Assembly (NCBI RefSeq): GCF_006715045.1
Contig: NZ_VFML01000001.1
Coordinates: 1,890,501-1,954,500, forward strand
From: Amycolatopsis cihanbeyliensis
GTDB taxonomy: Bacteria; Actinomycetota; Actinomycetes; Mycobacteriales; Pseudonocardiaceae
DNA length: 64,000 nt
Reading direction: 5' to 3'
A model generated the notes under the pieces. It saw nothing but the letters and a program-made list of their open reading frames with translations, ran no database searches and was not told the DNA's origin. Positions 8,175-17,473 of this stretch are shown here, in pieces. The first letter of the stretch is position 1; the number at the start of each line of letters is the position of its first letter. A program made the translations under genes and the position numbers.

Positions 8175-9335
8175 ATGCGGAAGGCACTGTCCGTCCTCGC
8201 CGCGCTGCTGGTGACGTTCGCGCTGACCGCACCGGCCGCGCACGCGGCGCCCACCCGGATCGACGCGAACGACTTCCGGCTCCGGGCGAGCGGCTACAAC
8301 CCGGTGATCAGCAGGCTGGACGGGGCACTGCGGAACGTCTCCTTCTCGGCTGTGCTGGACAGTGCGAACCGCGCCGGGGTGACCGGAAGCGGGTGCCGTC
8401 CCGGCGCGGCCAACCAGGTGGCTTCGTTCTGCTGGAACTCCGGCGACAACGGCACCGGTGCCTGGTACCCGCAGGGCATCAGCTCCACCGCGGACGCCTA
8501 CGGCAGCGGCACGTACGAGGGCCGGACCGCGCTGTTCGCCAGCTGGTACTACAAGGGTTCCGGCAACAACAAGGGCGTCCGGGTGTCCTTCGTGGACTAC
8601 GCGAACCCGGGTGCGCCACGGTACCGGCACGTGCTCCTGGTCGAGCCCTACACCAACTCGGCGGGACAGCCCGACTTCCGCGCGGTAGGCGTGCACGCGG
8701 GCGGCATCTTCGCCTACGGCCACTACCTGTACGTCGCGGACACCTGGGGCGGGTTCCGCGCCTTCGACCTGCGACACCTCTGGCAGGTCTCCACCGGGGA
8801 CAAGGGCAGGATCGGCAGGCAGGCCGACGGTTCCTACCACGCGCACAACTACCTGTTCGTGCTGCCGCAGGCGCGGACGTTCACCGCGTCCACCACCGAC
8901 GGCACCGCCCGGCTGCGCCACTCCGCGGCCTCGCTCGACCGGACCAGCACCCCGGACAGCGTGGTGGTGCCGGAGTACAGCTCCGGCGGCAGCGGAACCA
9001 GGGTGGTCCGCTTCCCGATCGACTACACCGACCGGATGTTCAAGGAGTCCGCGGACGGCTACACGCACGGCACCGAGGGGTACCGGGTGGACATCCGGAG
9101 CATGCAGGGCGCCACGGCGATCGACGGCGAGTTCTTCGTCTCGGCCAGTGCGGGCTCGGGCAGCCGCGGCTCGCTCTACACCTTCACCTCGGGCAGCGGG
9201 CCGAGCAAGCACAGCGGCGCGCAGCCGATCGGGCCCGAGGACCTCTCCTACCGTGGCCCGAACAACCAGCTGTGGGGCCTGACCGAGTACCCGGGCAAGC
9301 GGTTCGTCTACGCGGTGGACCCACGCCGGTTCTGA
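8175..9335 (+). CDS. Secreted protein of unknown function
   Basis: 386 residues. It begins with a classic Sec signal peptide (MRKAL, a hydrophobic stretch of about 15 residues, then cleavage after AHA near residue 24). The mature part is rich in Gly, Ser, Tyr and Trp, with repeating segments such as YLYVADTWGGFRAFDL and DGEFFVSA that look like beta-propeller blades. I recognise no catalytic motif. GGGGAGG precedes the ATG. It lies 45 nt after the steroid ligase gene on the same strand, but has no obvious functional tie and may have its own promoter. Confidence 0.8.
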   Translation: MRKALSVLAALLVTFALTAPAAHAAPTRIDANDFRLRASGYNPVISRLDGALRNVSFSAVLDSANRAGVTGSGCRPGAANQVASFCWNSGDNGTGAWYPQGISSTADAYGSGTYEGRTALFASWYYKGSGNNKGVRVSFVDYANPGAPRYRHVLLVEPYTNSAGQPDFRAVGVHAGGIFAYGHYLYVADTWGGFRAFDLRHLWQVSTGDKGRIGRQADGSYHAHNYLFVLPQARTFTASTTDGTARLRHSAASLDRTSTPDSVVVPEYSSGGSGTRVVRFPIDYTDRMFKESADGYTHGTEGYRVDIRSMQGATAIDGEFFVSASAGSGSRGSLYTFTSGSGPSKHSGAQPIGPEDLSYRGPNNQLWGLTEYPGKRFVYAVDPRRF

Positions 9336-9613
9336 GCCTGTTCCCGAACTGGGGTCAGCTGCCCGAGATGAGTGGAGAACGCGCGGTGGCGAGGAACCGG
9401 CATTGAGCCCGCGGTCTTCCGCGCCTGACGGTCCGTGTGCGATACTCCGATCGCCAGGCGCGGTCCCGCGCCCAACTCCCAGTCCCGGCGCTCACGCCGC
9501 CGGCCAGAGCGGGAGCAAAGGGGGCTCCAGCCCTCGGGACGCCGGTTACCGATGCCCTTTCCGGCGGGCTTCGCGAGCGTGAGTCGTGGTGCGCCGCCGA
9601 CGAGAGGTGCAGG

Positions 9614-10312
9614 ATGACCAGGCGGAGTTCGTTCAAACGGCTCGTACGCGCGCGGATGGCGAAGACGGGCGAGAGCTACACGGCGGCACGGACGCGATTG
9701 CTGGCGGCGCATGACCAGGAGCCTTCCGGCCGTTCGGCCTCGGGGACCGCTCCCCGGCTGGCGACCTCGGACGAGTCGATCCGGCGGCGGACCGGCCGCG
9801 GCTGGGAACAGTGGTTCGATCTGCTCGACGAGTGGGGCGCCGCGGAGCGATCCCATCGGGATATCGCGCGCTGGGTCGCCGGCCAGTTGGGGATCGAACC
9901 ACTGGCATGGAACGCACAGGCCGTGGCAGGCGGTTACGAGCGTGCCCGCGGTATCCGGGAGGTCGGCGAGCGTGCCGACGGGTTCGCGGTGACGGCACAG
10001 AAGACCATGATGGTGTCCCCGGACCGGCTGTTCGACCTGTTCGTCGACGAGTCGCTGCGGCGGCGCTGGCTGCCCGACGGCGAGCTGCGCGAACGCACCG
10101 CGACGAAACCGCGGTCGGCCCGGTTCGACTGGCTCGACGGGGAGACCCGGGTGCACGTCGTCTTCGACCGGAAGGGAGAGCGCGCAACCACGGTGGCCGT
10201 CGAGCACGCGCGACTCGCCGACGCCGATGAGGCCGAGCGGATGAAGACCTACTGGCGGGAGCGGCTGGCCACGCTCAAGGGACGGCTCGAGCGGGGCGAG
10301 ATCCATGCCTGA
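9614..10312 (+). CDS. DUF4287-like/SRPBCC (AHSA1-type) two-part protein
   Basis: 232 residues. The N-terminus (MTRRSSFKRLVRARMAKTGE) is basic and resembles the short region of DUF4287 proteins. Residues about 60-125 (WFDLLDEWG, RDIARWVAGQLGI) resemble the DUF4287 helical domain, and 130-225 (KTMMVSPDRLFDLFVDE, RRRWLP) the SRPBCC fold that binds hydrophobic ligands. The start was set at the ATG at 9614; the upstream reading back to 9437 has no ribosome site and atypical composition. It overlaps the DUF1761 gene by 8 nt, so the two are cotranscribed. No function can be assigned. The 278 nt before it hold GC-rich hairpins such as GGAGC/GCTCC but no gene. Confidence 0.78.
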   Translation: MTRRSSFKRLVRARMAKTGESYTAARTRLLAAHDQEPSGRSASGTAPRLATSDESIRRRTGRGWEQWFDLLDEWGAAERSHRDIARWVAGQLGIEPLAWNAQAVAGGYERARGIREVGERADGFAVTAQKTMMVSPDRLFDLFVDESLRRRWLPDGELRERTATKPRSARFDWLDGETRVHVVFDRKGERATTVAVEHARLADADEAERMKTYWRERLATLKGRLERGEIHA

Positions 10313-10697
10313 GCTCAACTACCTGGCGATCGGGGTGGCGACGGTGGCCGCGCTGATCGCCAGCGGAGCATGGTACGCGGTGCTCGGCGGCCACCTGGGA
10401 CGGCTGCACGAGGCGTACGCGGGCGACCCCCGGCCCGCCGCGGTCACGGTACCCGTCGAGCTGGTGCGTAACGTGCTCGTCTCCGCAGTGGTGGCCGGGC
10501 TGGCCGGGCCGCTCGGGATCAGCGGCTTCGGCGCCGCGGCGCTACTCGGGCTCGTCCTGTGGGTCGGCTTCCCCTTCGTGTTGCTCACCGGCTCCGTGTT
10601 CCACGAGAGGGTTCCCGCGAAGCTCGCCGCGATCCATGCCGGCGACTGGCTGCTGAAGCTGCTCGCGATCACCGTGATCGTCGGGGGATGGCGATGA
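10305..10697 (+). CDS. DUF1761 family membrane protein
   Basis: 130 residues with four hydrophobic segments (roughly 5-25, 50-65, 75-95 and 110-128) and the family-like SGAWYAVLG motif after the first. DUF1761 proteins are small integral membrane proteins without a known role. It overlaps the preceding SRPBCC gene. The 3' 156 nt are also covered on the other strand by the reading frame of the LacI regulator, an unusually deep convergent overlap. Confidence 0.82.
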   Translation: MPELNYLAIGVATVAALIASGAWYAVLGGHLGRLHEAYAGDPRPAAVTVPVELVRNVLVSAVVAGLAGPLGISGFGAAALLGLVLWVGFPFVLLTGSVFHERVPAKLAAIHAGDWLLKLLAITVIVGGWR

Positions 10698-11666
10698 GCA
10701 GCCACAGCTGCGCCCGACCGCGAGGTCGGCGGGCAGCGGGTCGGCCGGGTCGGCCGGTGAGCCGGCGCCGCCGAGGATCGCGACCGCCCGCTCGGCCATC
10801 GCGCGCAACGGCTGGCGTGTGACGGTCAGCGGCGGGGCGGTGAAACTCGCGTCCGGGCTCCCGTCGCAGCTGATCACGGCGAGCCGGTCCGGTATCCGGA
10901 TGCCGTCGGCGTACGCGGCGGCCAGTAGCCCGATCGCCTGCTCGTCGGTGGCCGCCACCAGCGCGCGGGGCACCCGGCCATCCCGCGCCAGCGAGGCGAA
11001 CAGCTCGGCCGCGGCCGCACGCGTGTAGGCGCAGCGCAGCGGCTCGGTGGCGCCGGTGGCCGCGCACCAGGCGGCGACGCGCTCACCCACCGGGCCGTGA
11101 TCGGTGGGACCGGCGAGGAAGGCGATCTCGGTGTGGCCGTGCTCGCGCAGGTGTGCCACGGCCGCCGCGATCGCCGCGCCGTTGTCCCCGGCGATCAGCG
11201 GCGCGTCCGATCCGGGTGGACGATGGTGGACGTAGACGGCCGGGGTGCCCGCGGCCAGTGCGCGGGCGACCGGGTCGGCCGGGCCACCGGCGGACACCAC
11301 CACCACGCCCTCGACCTGGGCGGTGAGCAGCATGTCCACCGCCAGGGACTGGCGCGGGGCGTCGTAGTCCGAGTTGGCCGTGACGGTCAGCTTGCCCGCC
11401 CCGATCAGTGCGGTCTCCAGGTACCGGCCGAGCGCGGCGAAGTACGGATTGGTGGTGTCCGGCAGTACCAGGCCGACCAGGCCGGACCTGCCGGAGCGCA
11501 GCGCGGCGGCGGCCCGGTTGCGGCGGTAGCCGAGCTCGCGCACGGCCGCCAGCACCCGGGCGCGGGTGTGCTCGGCCACCGGGCGCGGCCCGTCGTTGAG
11601 CACGTAGCTGACCACCGCCGCCGAGGTGCCTGCCCGCCTGGCCACGTCCGCGATCGTCACTGCCAC
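10542..11666 (-). CDS. LacI-family transcriptional regulator
   Basis: 374 residues. The N-terminal helix-turn-helix TIADVARRAGTSAAVVSYVL and hinge are followed by a periplasmic-binding-protein-like sensor (GLVLPDTTNPYFAAL, ending GRSCGC). GTG at 11666 is preferred because AAGGAG precedes it and the DNA-binding domain then begins at residue 2; an ATG at 11705 would add a non-family leader. The family domain ends near nucleotide 10690, but no stop occurs until 10542, so about 48 residues of low-complexity, charged sequence are read antisense to the DUF1761 gene. A late frameshift or lost stop is possible. It likely controls the divergent deaminase through the palindrome between them. Confidence 0.88.
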   Translation of the reverse strand: MAVTIADVARRAGTSAAVVSYVLNDGPRPVAEHTRARVLAAVRELGYRRNRAAAALRSGRSGLVGLVLPDTTNPYFAALGRYLETALIGAGKLTVTANSDYDAPRQSLAVDMLLTAQVEGVVVVSAGGPADPVARALAAGTPAVYVHHRPPGSDAPLIAGDNGAAIAAAVAHLREHGHTEIAFLAGPTDHGPVGERVAAWCAATGATEPLRCAYTRAAAAELFASLARDGRVPRALVAATDEQAIGLLAAAYADGIRIPDRLAVISCDGSPDASFTAPPLTVTRQPLRAMAERAVAILGGAGSPADPADPLPADLAVGRSCGCSSPSPDDHGDREQLQQPVAGMDRGELRGNPLVEHGAGEQHEGEADPQDEPE

Positions 11667-11710
11667 CCGCGTTATCTCCTTGACCGTCTCGGGACACCCG
11701 ATCATGCTGA

Positions 11711-11726
11711 GTCTAAACGTTTAGAC
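11711..11726. promoter_or_regulatory. LacI-type operator, perfect 16-bp palindrome
   Basis: GTCTAAACGTTTAGAC is a perfect inverted repeat with the central CG typical of LacI-family operators. It lies 44 nt from the LacI start and 12 nt from the deaminase start, so occupancy would block the deaminase promoter and the regulator's own promoter. The palindrome is seen; its use by this LacI protein is inferred from position. Confidence 0.8.
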
Positions 11727-11738
11727 ACGAGGATGGTC

Positions 11739-12710
11739 ATGCACACGCGCTACGAACTGCACTGTCATCTGGACGGCTCTGTCCGGCAGGGCACGGTCGC
11801 CGAACTGGCCGCGGACCAGGGTGTCCGGCTCGAAGGACCGGTCGAGAACCTGGTCGTGGCCCCGCCGGTGTGCGCGAACCTGATGGACTACCTGACCCGC
11901 ATCGACGCCGTGCTCGAGGTGCTGCAGACCCCGGACTCCCTGCGCCGGGTCGCCCGGGAGCTGGTCGAGGACTGGGCCCTCGACCGGGTCGGCTACGGCG
12001 AAGTGCGGTTCGCGCCGCAGCTGCACGGGCGAGCGGGGGCGACCATGGACGAGGCGGTGCGCGCGGTCGCCGAGGGACTCGCCGAGGGCCGCGCCGCCAC
12101 CGGGGTGCGGACCGGGCTGCTGCTGTGCTGCCTGCGCCAGCAGTCGCCGGAGGTCAGCGAGCAGGTGGTGGACACCGCGCTGCGGAACCGAACCCTGGTG
12201 GCGGGCGTGGACCTGGCGGGGGACGAGAGCCGCGCGGGTGCTCCCCACCGCCCGGCCTTCGACACCGCACACGCGGCCGGGCTGCCGGTCACCATCCACG
12301 CGGGCGAGGCGGCCGGACCGGAGAGCGTCTGGGAGGCACTGGACGTGCTCGGCGCGGCGCGGATCGGGCACGGCGTGCGGGCGGCGGCCGATCCCGCGCT
12401 GGTGGCCCGGCTGCGTGCGGAGCGGATCCCGCTGGAGTTGTGCCCGGTGAGCAGCGTGCAGACCGGCGCCGTGCCGAGCCTCGCCGAGCACCCCGCGGAT
12501 CGGCTGCTGGCGGCGGGGCTGGCGGTCACCATCAGCACGGACGCGCGCACCACCTCGGCGACCACTGTCGAGCGGGAGTTCACCGAGCTCGGCAGGCAGT
12601 TCGGCTGGGCGGCCGAGCACGAGCGGCGCTGCCAGGACAACGCCCGCGCGGTGATCTTCGCGGCGAGCGCACCGGCGCCTCCTACGGCGGCCGCACCGCG
12701 GGACCGGTGA
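11739..12710 (+). CDS. Adenosine deaminase-family amidohydrolase
   Basis: 323 residues. The metal-binding HCHLDGS (His8, His10), the HAGEAAGPES segment with the third histidine and catalytic glutamate, the IGHGV histidine and the late STDARTTS aspartate all fit adenosine/adenine/AMP deaminases, which hydrolyse aminopurines to release ammonia. ATG at 11739 gives 6 nt after GAGG; an ATG two codons earlier touches that ribosome site. Being under a dedicated LacI-type operator is unusual for housekeeping adenosine deaminase and suggests induction by a nucleoside or modified purine. The last dozen residues are Ala/Pro-rich. Confidence 0.87.
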   Translation: MHTRYELHCHLDGSVRQGTVAELAADQGVRLEGPVENLVVAPPVCANLMDYLTRIDAVLEVLQTPDSLRRVARELVEDWALDRVGYGEVRFAPQLHGRAGATMDEAVRAVAEGLAEGRAATGVRTGLLLCCLRQQSPEVSEQVVDTALRNRTLVAGVDLAGDESRAGAPHRPAFDTAHAAGLPVTIHAGEAAGPESVWEALDVLGAARIGHGVRAAADPALVARLRAERIPLELCPVSSVQTGAVPSLAEHPADRLLAAGLAVTISTDARTTSATTVEREFTELGRQFGWAAEHERRCQDNARAVIFAASAPAPPTAAAPRDR

Positions 12711-12735
12711 CCTCGACCGGCCGGCTCAGTCCGAC

Positions 12736-15438
12736 TCAGTCCGCGGGGGCGGTGATCGGACGCAGCCGGCGGGGGCCGGTGTCCGGCCGGGAAGGGGGCG
12801 GTCCGAGCACGAGCCGGGCGTTGGCCACGAAGGCGCCATCGGGCGAGGTCAGGATCGGTTCCAGCGCCAGCGAGCGGACCTCGGGGTTGTCCTCAGCCAG
12901 CGCGGCCACGCGCAGCACCAGGTCCTCCAGCGCGGCGAGGTCCACCGGGTCGTCACCCCGGTACCCGGTGAGCAGCGGCGCCGTCCGCGGCTCGCGCACC
13001 AGGGTGGTCGCGTCCACATCGGTCAGTGGCACCGCGCGGTAGGCGGTGTCCCCGAGCAGGCTGCTGACCACGCCGGACAGCCCGAAGGACACCAGCGTGC
13101 CGAAGGAAGGGTCGTCCTGCAGCCCGATCACGCAGGACGTCCCCTTCGGCGCCATCCGCTGTACGTACACCTCGTCCATCCCGGACACCTCGCGCAGGTC
13201 ACGGTAGCTGGTGCGCACCGAGTCCTCCGAGGTCAGGTCCAGCCGGACCCCGATCAGGTCCGGCCTGCCGCGCAGGCGCTCGTCCACCGCCTTCAGGGTC
13301 ACCGGGTAACCGAGCTCGGCGGCCGCGGCCACGGCCTCATCCGCCCCTGCCACCACCCGGAACGGCACCACCTCGATCCCGTAGCAACCCAACACCCGCA
13401 AGGCGTCGTCGTCCCCGAGCGAGATCGTCTTCCCCTCGGCCTCCGCGAGCACCTCGCGGACCACGGCCTGGCCCTGCTGGGGATGCGTGCCACCCGGGCG
13501 GGCCGGGTTTCCCTGCGGGCGCTGCCGCCATGCCGCGTACCGCACCACCCTGGCCAGCGCGTTCACCGCCCGCTCGGGGCTCGGGTAGGAAGGGATCGAA
13601 CCGCGGGTCGGCGAGCCGTCCTCGCTCAGCACCGCCAGTTCGTCGGGCACACCTTCGGCGGCGAGGAAGGTGGACACGATCGGCTTCTCGCCCTGCCGCT
13701 CGGTCTCCACCACGGCCTCCCGCAGGGCGCGCGCGTAGCTCGTGCCGGGGATCGCCAGCGGCGGCACGAACACCACCACCAGCGCGTCGACCTCGGCCGA
13801 GGTGAGGGCCTCGGCCACGGCGGCGGCGAAATCCTCCGGGTCGGCCTGCGCGCCCACGTCCACCGGGTCGATACCCAGCCGCAACCCCTGCGCCCGCGCG
13901 GTATCGGCGGCGAGCAGGCCGATCGCGCTGGAGTTTCCGACGATGCCGATCCGCGAACCCGCGGGCAGCGGTTGGTGCGCGAACACCAGTGCGGTGTCGA
14001 ACAACTGGGCCAGGGTGTCCACGCGCACGACGCCCGCCTGTTCGAACAGTGCCTGCACACTGGACTCGTCCACTTCGGCCGAGGTGGCCGCGAGCTGCGG
14101 CCGCACCGCGTGCCGCCCCGATTTGACCGCGACGATCGGCTTGTTCCTGGCCAGCCTGCGCGCGAGCCGGGCGAACTTGCGCGGGTTGCCGAAGGACTCC
14201 AGGTACAGCAGGACCAGGTCGGTGTCCGGGTCGCTCTCCCAGTACTGCAGCAGGTCGTTACCGGACACATCGGCACGGTTGCCCGCGGAGACGAAGGTGG
14301 AGAGACCGAGCCCGCGGGCCTCGGCGTCGGCAAGGATCGCGATGCCGAGCGCGCCGGACTGGCAGAAGAATCCGGTACGTCCCCTGGCCGGCAGCCGTGG
14401 CGCCAGTGTCGCGTTCAGCCGGACACCGGTGTCGGTGTTCAGCACGCCGAGCGCGTTCGGTCCGACCACGCGCATGCCGTGCGCCCTTGCCTCACCGACC
14501 AGCCGCAGCTCGGCGTGCAACCCGTGCGGGCCCGCCTCGGCGAACCCGCCGGAGACGATGAGCAGGGTCTTCACACCTTTCTCCAGCGCGCCGTCGAGTA
14601 CCGACTCGACCTGACTCGCCGGGACGGCCACGACCGCGAGATCGACAGGGTCGGGGATGTCCAGCACCGAAGGGTAGGCGCGGACCCCGCGTACCGAGCG
14701 GTGCTCGGGGTTGACCGGATACACGGTGCCCGCGAAGTCGGCGGACAGCAGGTTGGTCAACGCGACGTAGCCGATCTTGGTCGGATCGGTGGAGGCTCCG
14801 ATGACGGCGACCGAGGTCGGATGCAGCAGGTTGTGCACGCTGCGCGCCTCGGCGGCCTGTTCCCGGGACCGCGCCACCTCCAGCGACTCCTCGGTGGGGT
14901 CGAGGTCGAACTCCAGGTGTACGAGTCCCTCGTCGAACTCCCTGCTGACCTGGTACCCGGCGTCCCGGAACACCCGCACCATCTGGGAGTTCTCGGCGAG
15001 GACCTCGGCGACGAACCGGCGCAGCCCGCGCTCGGACGCGGCGGCGGCGAGATGCTCGAGCAGGATCGAACCGAGCCCCCTGCCCTGGTGCGCGTCATCC
15101 ACCAGGAACGCGACCTCGGCCGAGTCCCCCTCCTCCAGCCGCTCGTACCGGCCGACGGCGACGATCTCGTCCCCGAGCAGCGCCACGAAGGCGGTCCGGT
15201 CGTGGTGGTCGACGGTGGTGAACCGGTCCAGGTCCCGCTGCGGGATACGCGGGTAGGCACCGAAGTAGCGCAGGTACCTCGTCCGTTCGGAGAGCCTGCC
15301 GTGCAGCGCTACGATCGCCTCGGCGTCGGCGGGCACGATCGGCCGCAGGTGCACCGTTCCGCCGTCGGACAGCAGGACGTCGGCTTCCCATCTGCGGGGG
15401 TAGTCGTAGGGGTCGCGGGAGTCGTCGGTGTGCATCAC
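12736..15438 (-). CDS. Pat-like protein acetyltransferase: N-terminal GNAT plus NDP-forming acyl-CoA synthetase
   Basis: 900 residues. Residues about 25-175 are a GNAT acetyltransferase (acetyl-CoA loop QGRGLGS). Residues 205-330 are a CoA-binding Rossmann domain (VAVIGASTDPTKIGY), 340-660 are succinyl-CoA-ligase-like, and 690-890 are ATP-grasp-like. Such fused enzymes acetylate lysines, classically inactivating acetyl-CoA synthetase. The GNAT at the N-terminus differs from the enterobacterial Pat order and is common in actinomycetes. GTG at 15438 (GAGGGA at 7 nt) is favoured over ATG one codon later. It starts 3 nt after the stop of acuC, the deacetylase, so writer and eraser are co-expressed. 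Confidence 0.9.
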   Translation of the reverse strand: MMHTDDSRDPYDYPRRWEADVLLSDGGTVHLRPIVPADAEAIVALHGRLSERTRYLRYFGAYPRIPQRDLDRFTTVDHHDRTAFVALLGDEIVAVGRYERLEEGDSAEVAFLVDDAHQGRGLGSILLEHLAAAASERGLRRFVAEVLAENSQMVRVFRDAGYQVSREFDEGLVHLEFDLDPTEESLEVARSREQAAEARSVHNLLHPTSVAVIGASTDPTKIGYVALTNLLSADFAGTVYPVNPEHRSVRGVRAYPSVLDIPDPVDLAVVAVPASQVESVLDGALEKGVKTLLIVSGGFAEAGPHGLHAELRLVGEARAHGMRVVGPNALGVLNTDTGVRLNATLAPRLPARGRTGFFCQSGALGIAILADAEARGLGLSTFVSAGNRADVSGNDLLQYWESDPDTDLVLLYLESFGNPRKFARLARRLARNKPIVAVKSGRHAVRPQLAATSAEVDESSVQALFEQAGVVRVDTLAQLFDTALVFAHQPLPAGSRIGIVGNSSAIGLLAADTARAQGLRLGIDPVDVGAQADPEDFAAAVAEALTSAEVDALVVVFVPPLAIPGTSYARALREAVVETERQGEKPIVSTFLAAEGVPDELAVLSEDGSPTRGSIPSYPSPERAVNALARVVRYAAWRQRPQGNPARPGGTHPQQGQAVVREVLAEAEGKTISLGDDDALRVLGCYGIEVVPFRVVAGADEAVAAAAELGYPVTLKAVDERLRGRPDLIGVRLDLTSEDSVRTSYRDLREVSGMDEVYVQRMAPKGTSCVIGLQDDPSFGTLVSFGLSGVVSSLLGDTAYRAVPLTDVDATTLVREPRTAPLLTGYRGDDPVDLAALEDLVLRVAALAEDNPEVRSLALEPILTSPDGAFVANARLVLGPPPSRPDTGPRRLRPITAPAD

Positions 15439-15441
15439 GGA

Positions 15442-16614
15442 TCAGTCCCTCGGATCGTCGGGGTCGAGACCGTGCAGCGGGAAGACCGCGCGTCGAGTCT
15501 CCCGGATCGCGATATCCACCGCGTCATCGGCGCCATCACCCCAGTGGCTGAATCCGGTGTCCCGGTCATCGGTCATCGTGGTCGGCAGTTCGACCCGTGG
15601 TGCGGTGTCCCTGACCGTGCGTACCCAGTTGGATGGTACGGGTGTCCGCGGCGCGAGGTCCCGATCGAGCACCGTGGCGATCAGATGCGTCCAGGACCGC
15701 GGCACCACACGGAACAGTTGGTACCCGCCGCCGCCGACGGCGAGCCACCTGCCGTCGGCACAGCTCTCGGCGAGACCACGCAGGGTCCGGTAGATCGTGC
15801 GGTGCCCGTCCACCGAGAGGGAGAGGTCGGCGAGCGGGTCCTCCGCATGCGAGTCGACCCCGCACTGGGTCACCAGGATCTGCGGCTTGAACTGACCCAG
15901 CAGGGAAGGAACCACCGCGTGGAAGGCGCGTAACCAGCCCGGGTCCGCGGTGTTCGGCGGCAACGGGATGTTCACCGCCGAACCCTCCGCACCCTCCGTG
16001 CCGATCTCACTGGAGTACCCGGTACCGGGGAAGAGGGTGAAGGGATGCTGGTGCAGGGAAATGGTCAGCACCCTGGGGTCGCCGTAGAAGGCGGCCTGCA
16101 CCCCGTCGCCGTGGTGCACGTCCGTGTCCACATAGGCCACCCGGCTGAAACCGTTGTCCAGCAGCCAGGAAATCGCGACCGAACAATCATTGTAGACGCA
16201 GAAACCGGAGGCGCGGTCGCGCATCGCGTGGTGCAGGCCACCCGCGATGTTGACGGCACGACGCGCCCCGCCCTCCGCGATGGTGCGCGCGGCGAGCATG
16301 GTCGAGCCGACGACCAGCGCGGAGGACTCGTGCATGTCACTGAAGACGGGATTGTCGGGGGTGCCGAGGCCATGCCCGACGTCATGGCCCACCATGGGTG
16401 CCTGCTTCACCGCTTCGAGGTACTCCGGCACGTGCGCGCGGTGCAGCTCGGCCGCAGTGGCCGGTTCGGGAACCAGCAACGGTATCCCGTCGAGCACACC
16501 GAGGCTGTTGGCGAGCCGGATGGTCAGGTCGAGCCGGATCGGGTTGAACGGATGGTCGCCACCGAGGTCGTAACCCAGCAGCGCGGAGTCCCATACGACA
16601 GCGGACGGACACAT
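15442..16614 (-). CDS. acuC: AcuC, histone-deacetylase-family protein deacetylase
   Basis: 390 residues. The deacetylase fold shows GDHPFNPIRL near residue 18, YNDCSVAI near 140, the zinc/charge-relay segment DTDVHHGDGVQAAF near 165 and the late GGGGYQ loop. AcuC-type enzymes remove acetyl groups from lysine and reactivate acetyl-CoA synthetase. ATG at 16614 has no good ribosome site in the preceding 15 nt, so the mRNA may be leaderless or weakly translated. It is first in an operon with the Pat-like acetyltransferase. The 160-nt gap to divergent ideR must contain both promoters. Confidence 0.9.
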   Translation of the reverse strand: MCPSAVVWDSALLGYDLGGDHPFNPIRLDLTIRLANSLGVLDGIPLLVPEPATAAELHRAHVPEYLEAVKQAPMVGHDVGHGLGTPDNPVFSDMHESSALVVGSTMLAARTIAEGGARRAVNIAGGLHHAMRDRASGFCVYNDCSVAISWLLDNGFSRVAYVDTDVHHGDGVQAAFYGDPRVLTISLHQHPFTLFPGTGYSSEIGTEGAEGSAVNIPLPPNTADPGWLRAFHAVVPSLLGQFKPQILVTQCGVDSHAEDPLADLSLSVDGHRTIYRTLRGLAESCADGRWLAVGGGGYQLFRVVPRSWTHLIATVLDRDLAPRTPVPSNWVRTVRDTAPRVELPTTMTDDRDTGFSHWGDGADDAVDIAIRETRRAVFPLHGLDPDDPRD

Positions 16615-16774
16615 GAGGTGAGCCTAATGGCTTTCCCGGCAGGACAAGGACCGGCGGTGAGCCGAGGCACCGGAGGCCGCCGGTCACGCTGGGGCATTCA
16701 CCGGTTACCCGTAACGCCCGCACTTCCTGTCAGGGGTAGCGACTACCATAGGTAACGCGGACGAAGGGGACAGC

Positions 16775-17473
16775 GTGAACGAGCTCATCGACACCACAGA
16801 GATGTACTTACGAACCATCTTCGAGCTCGAAGAAGAGGGCGTCGTACCACTGCGCGCGCGGATTGCCGAGCGCCTCCAACAGAGCGGGCCCACGGTGAGC
16901 CAGACGGTCGCCAGAATGGAACGCGACGGTTTGGTGGTGGTAGCCGACGACCGGCATCTGCAACTGACCGACCACGGGCGGGAACTCGCCATCGCCGTGA
17001 TGCGTAAGCACCGGCTGGCCGAGCGCCTGCTGGTCGACGTGATCGGACTCGAGTGGGAACACGTGCACAACGAGGCATGTCGGTGGGAGCACGTGATGAG
17101 CGAGGCGGTGGAACGCAAGCTCGTCAAGCTGCTCGACCACCCGACCACCTCGCCGTACGGCAACCCGATCCCCGGGCTGGACAAGCTCGGTGAGGGCGGC
17201 GAGCCGGCCCCGCCCGCGGAGTCGGATCTGGTCCGGCTGGACGAGTTCGCCAGGGCCGGCGGCGGCAAGGTGGAGATCCGGCGGATCGCCGAGCACGTGC
17301 AATTGGACGAGGCCCTGATGACCGAGCTGAAGCTGGTCGGGCTGGCCCCGGGCAACACCGTGCGGGTGGGCAAGGCCAACGGTGCGGGCTCCACGATCGA
17401 GGTCATCGGCGAGAACACCACGGTGCAGGTCCCGTCCTCGGTGCTGCACGCCGTGCTGGCGCAGGCGCGGTGA
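16775..17473 (+). CDS. ideR: Iron-dependent regulator IdeR/DtxR
   Basis: 232 residues. The N-terminal winged helix ([13 protein letters not shown], then [19 protein letters not shown]) binds DNA. The dimerisation/metal domain has HRLAERLL and HNEACRWEH with the conserved metal-ligand cysteine and histidines, and a C-terminal SH3-like domain follows. With Fe(II) the family represses siderophore and uptake genes and activates storage genes. GTG at 16775 follows GAAGGGG. The gene overlaps galactokinase by 4 nt, and galE follows; linkage of ideR/dtxR to galE is known from mycobacteria and corynebacteria. Confidence 0.93.
   Translation: MNELIDTTEMYLRTIFELEEEGVVPLRARIAERLQQSGPTVSQTVARMERDGLVVVADDRHLQLTDHGRELAIAVMRKHRLAERLLVDVIGLEWEHVHNEACRWEHVMSEAVERKLVKLLDHPTTSPYGNPIPGLDKLGEGGEPAPPAESDLVRLDEFARAGGGKVEIRRIAEHVQLDEALMTELKLVGLAPGNTVRVGKANGAGSTIEVIGENTTVQVPSSVLHAVLAQAR

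Noticed and set aside
9336..9613. c-di-AMP (ydaO-type) riboswitch or other structured leader
   Set aside because: Some GC-rich hairpins are present, but the conserved riboswitch core cannot be matched by eye and the downstream gene is not a usual target.
13483..15933. 816-residue plus-strand frame
   Set aside because: Antisense to the Pat-like and acuC genes, low complexity, no motif, no ribosome site.
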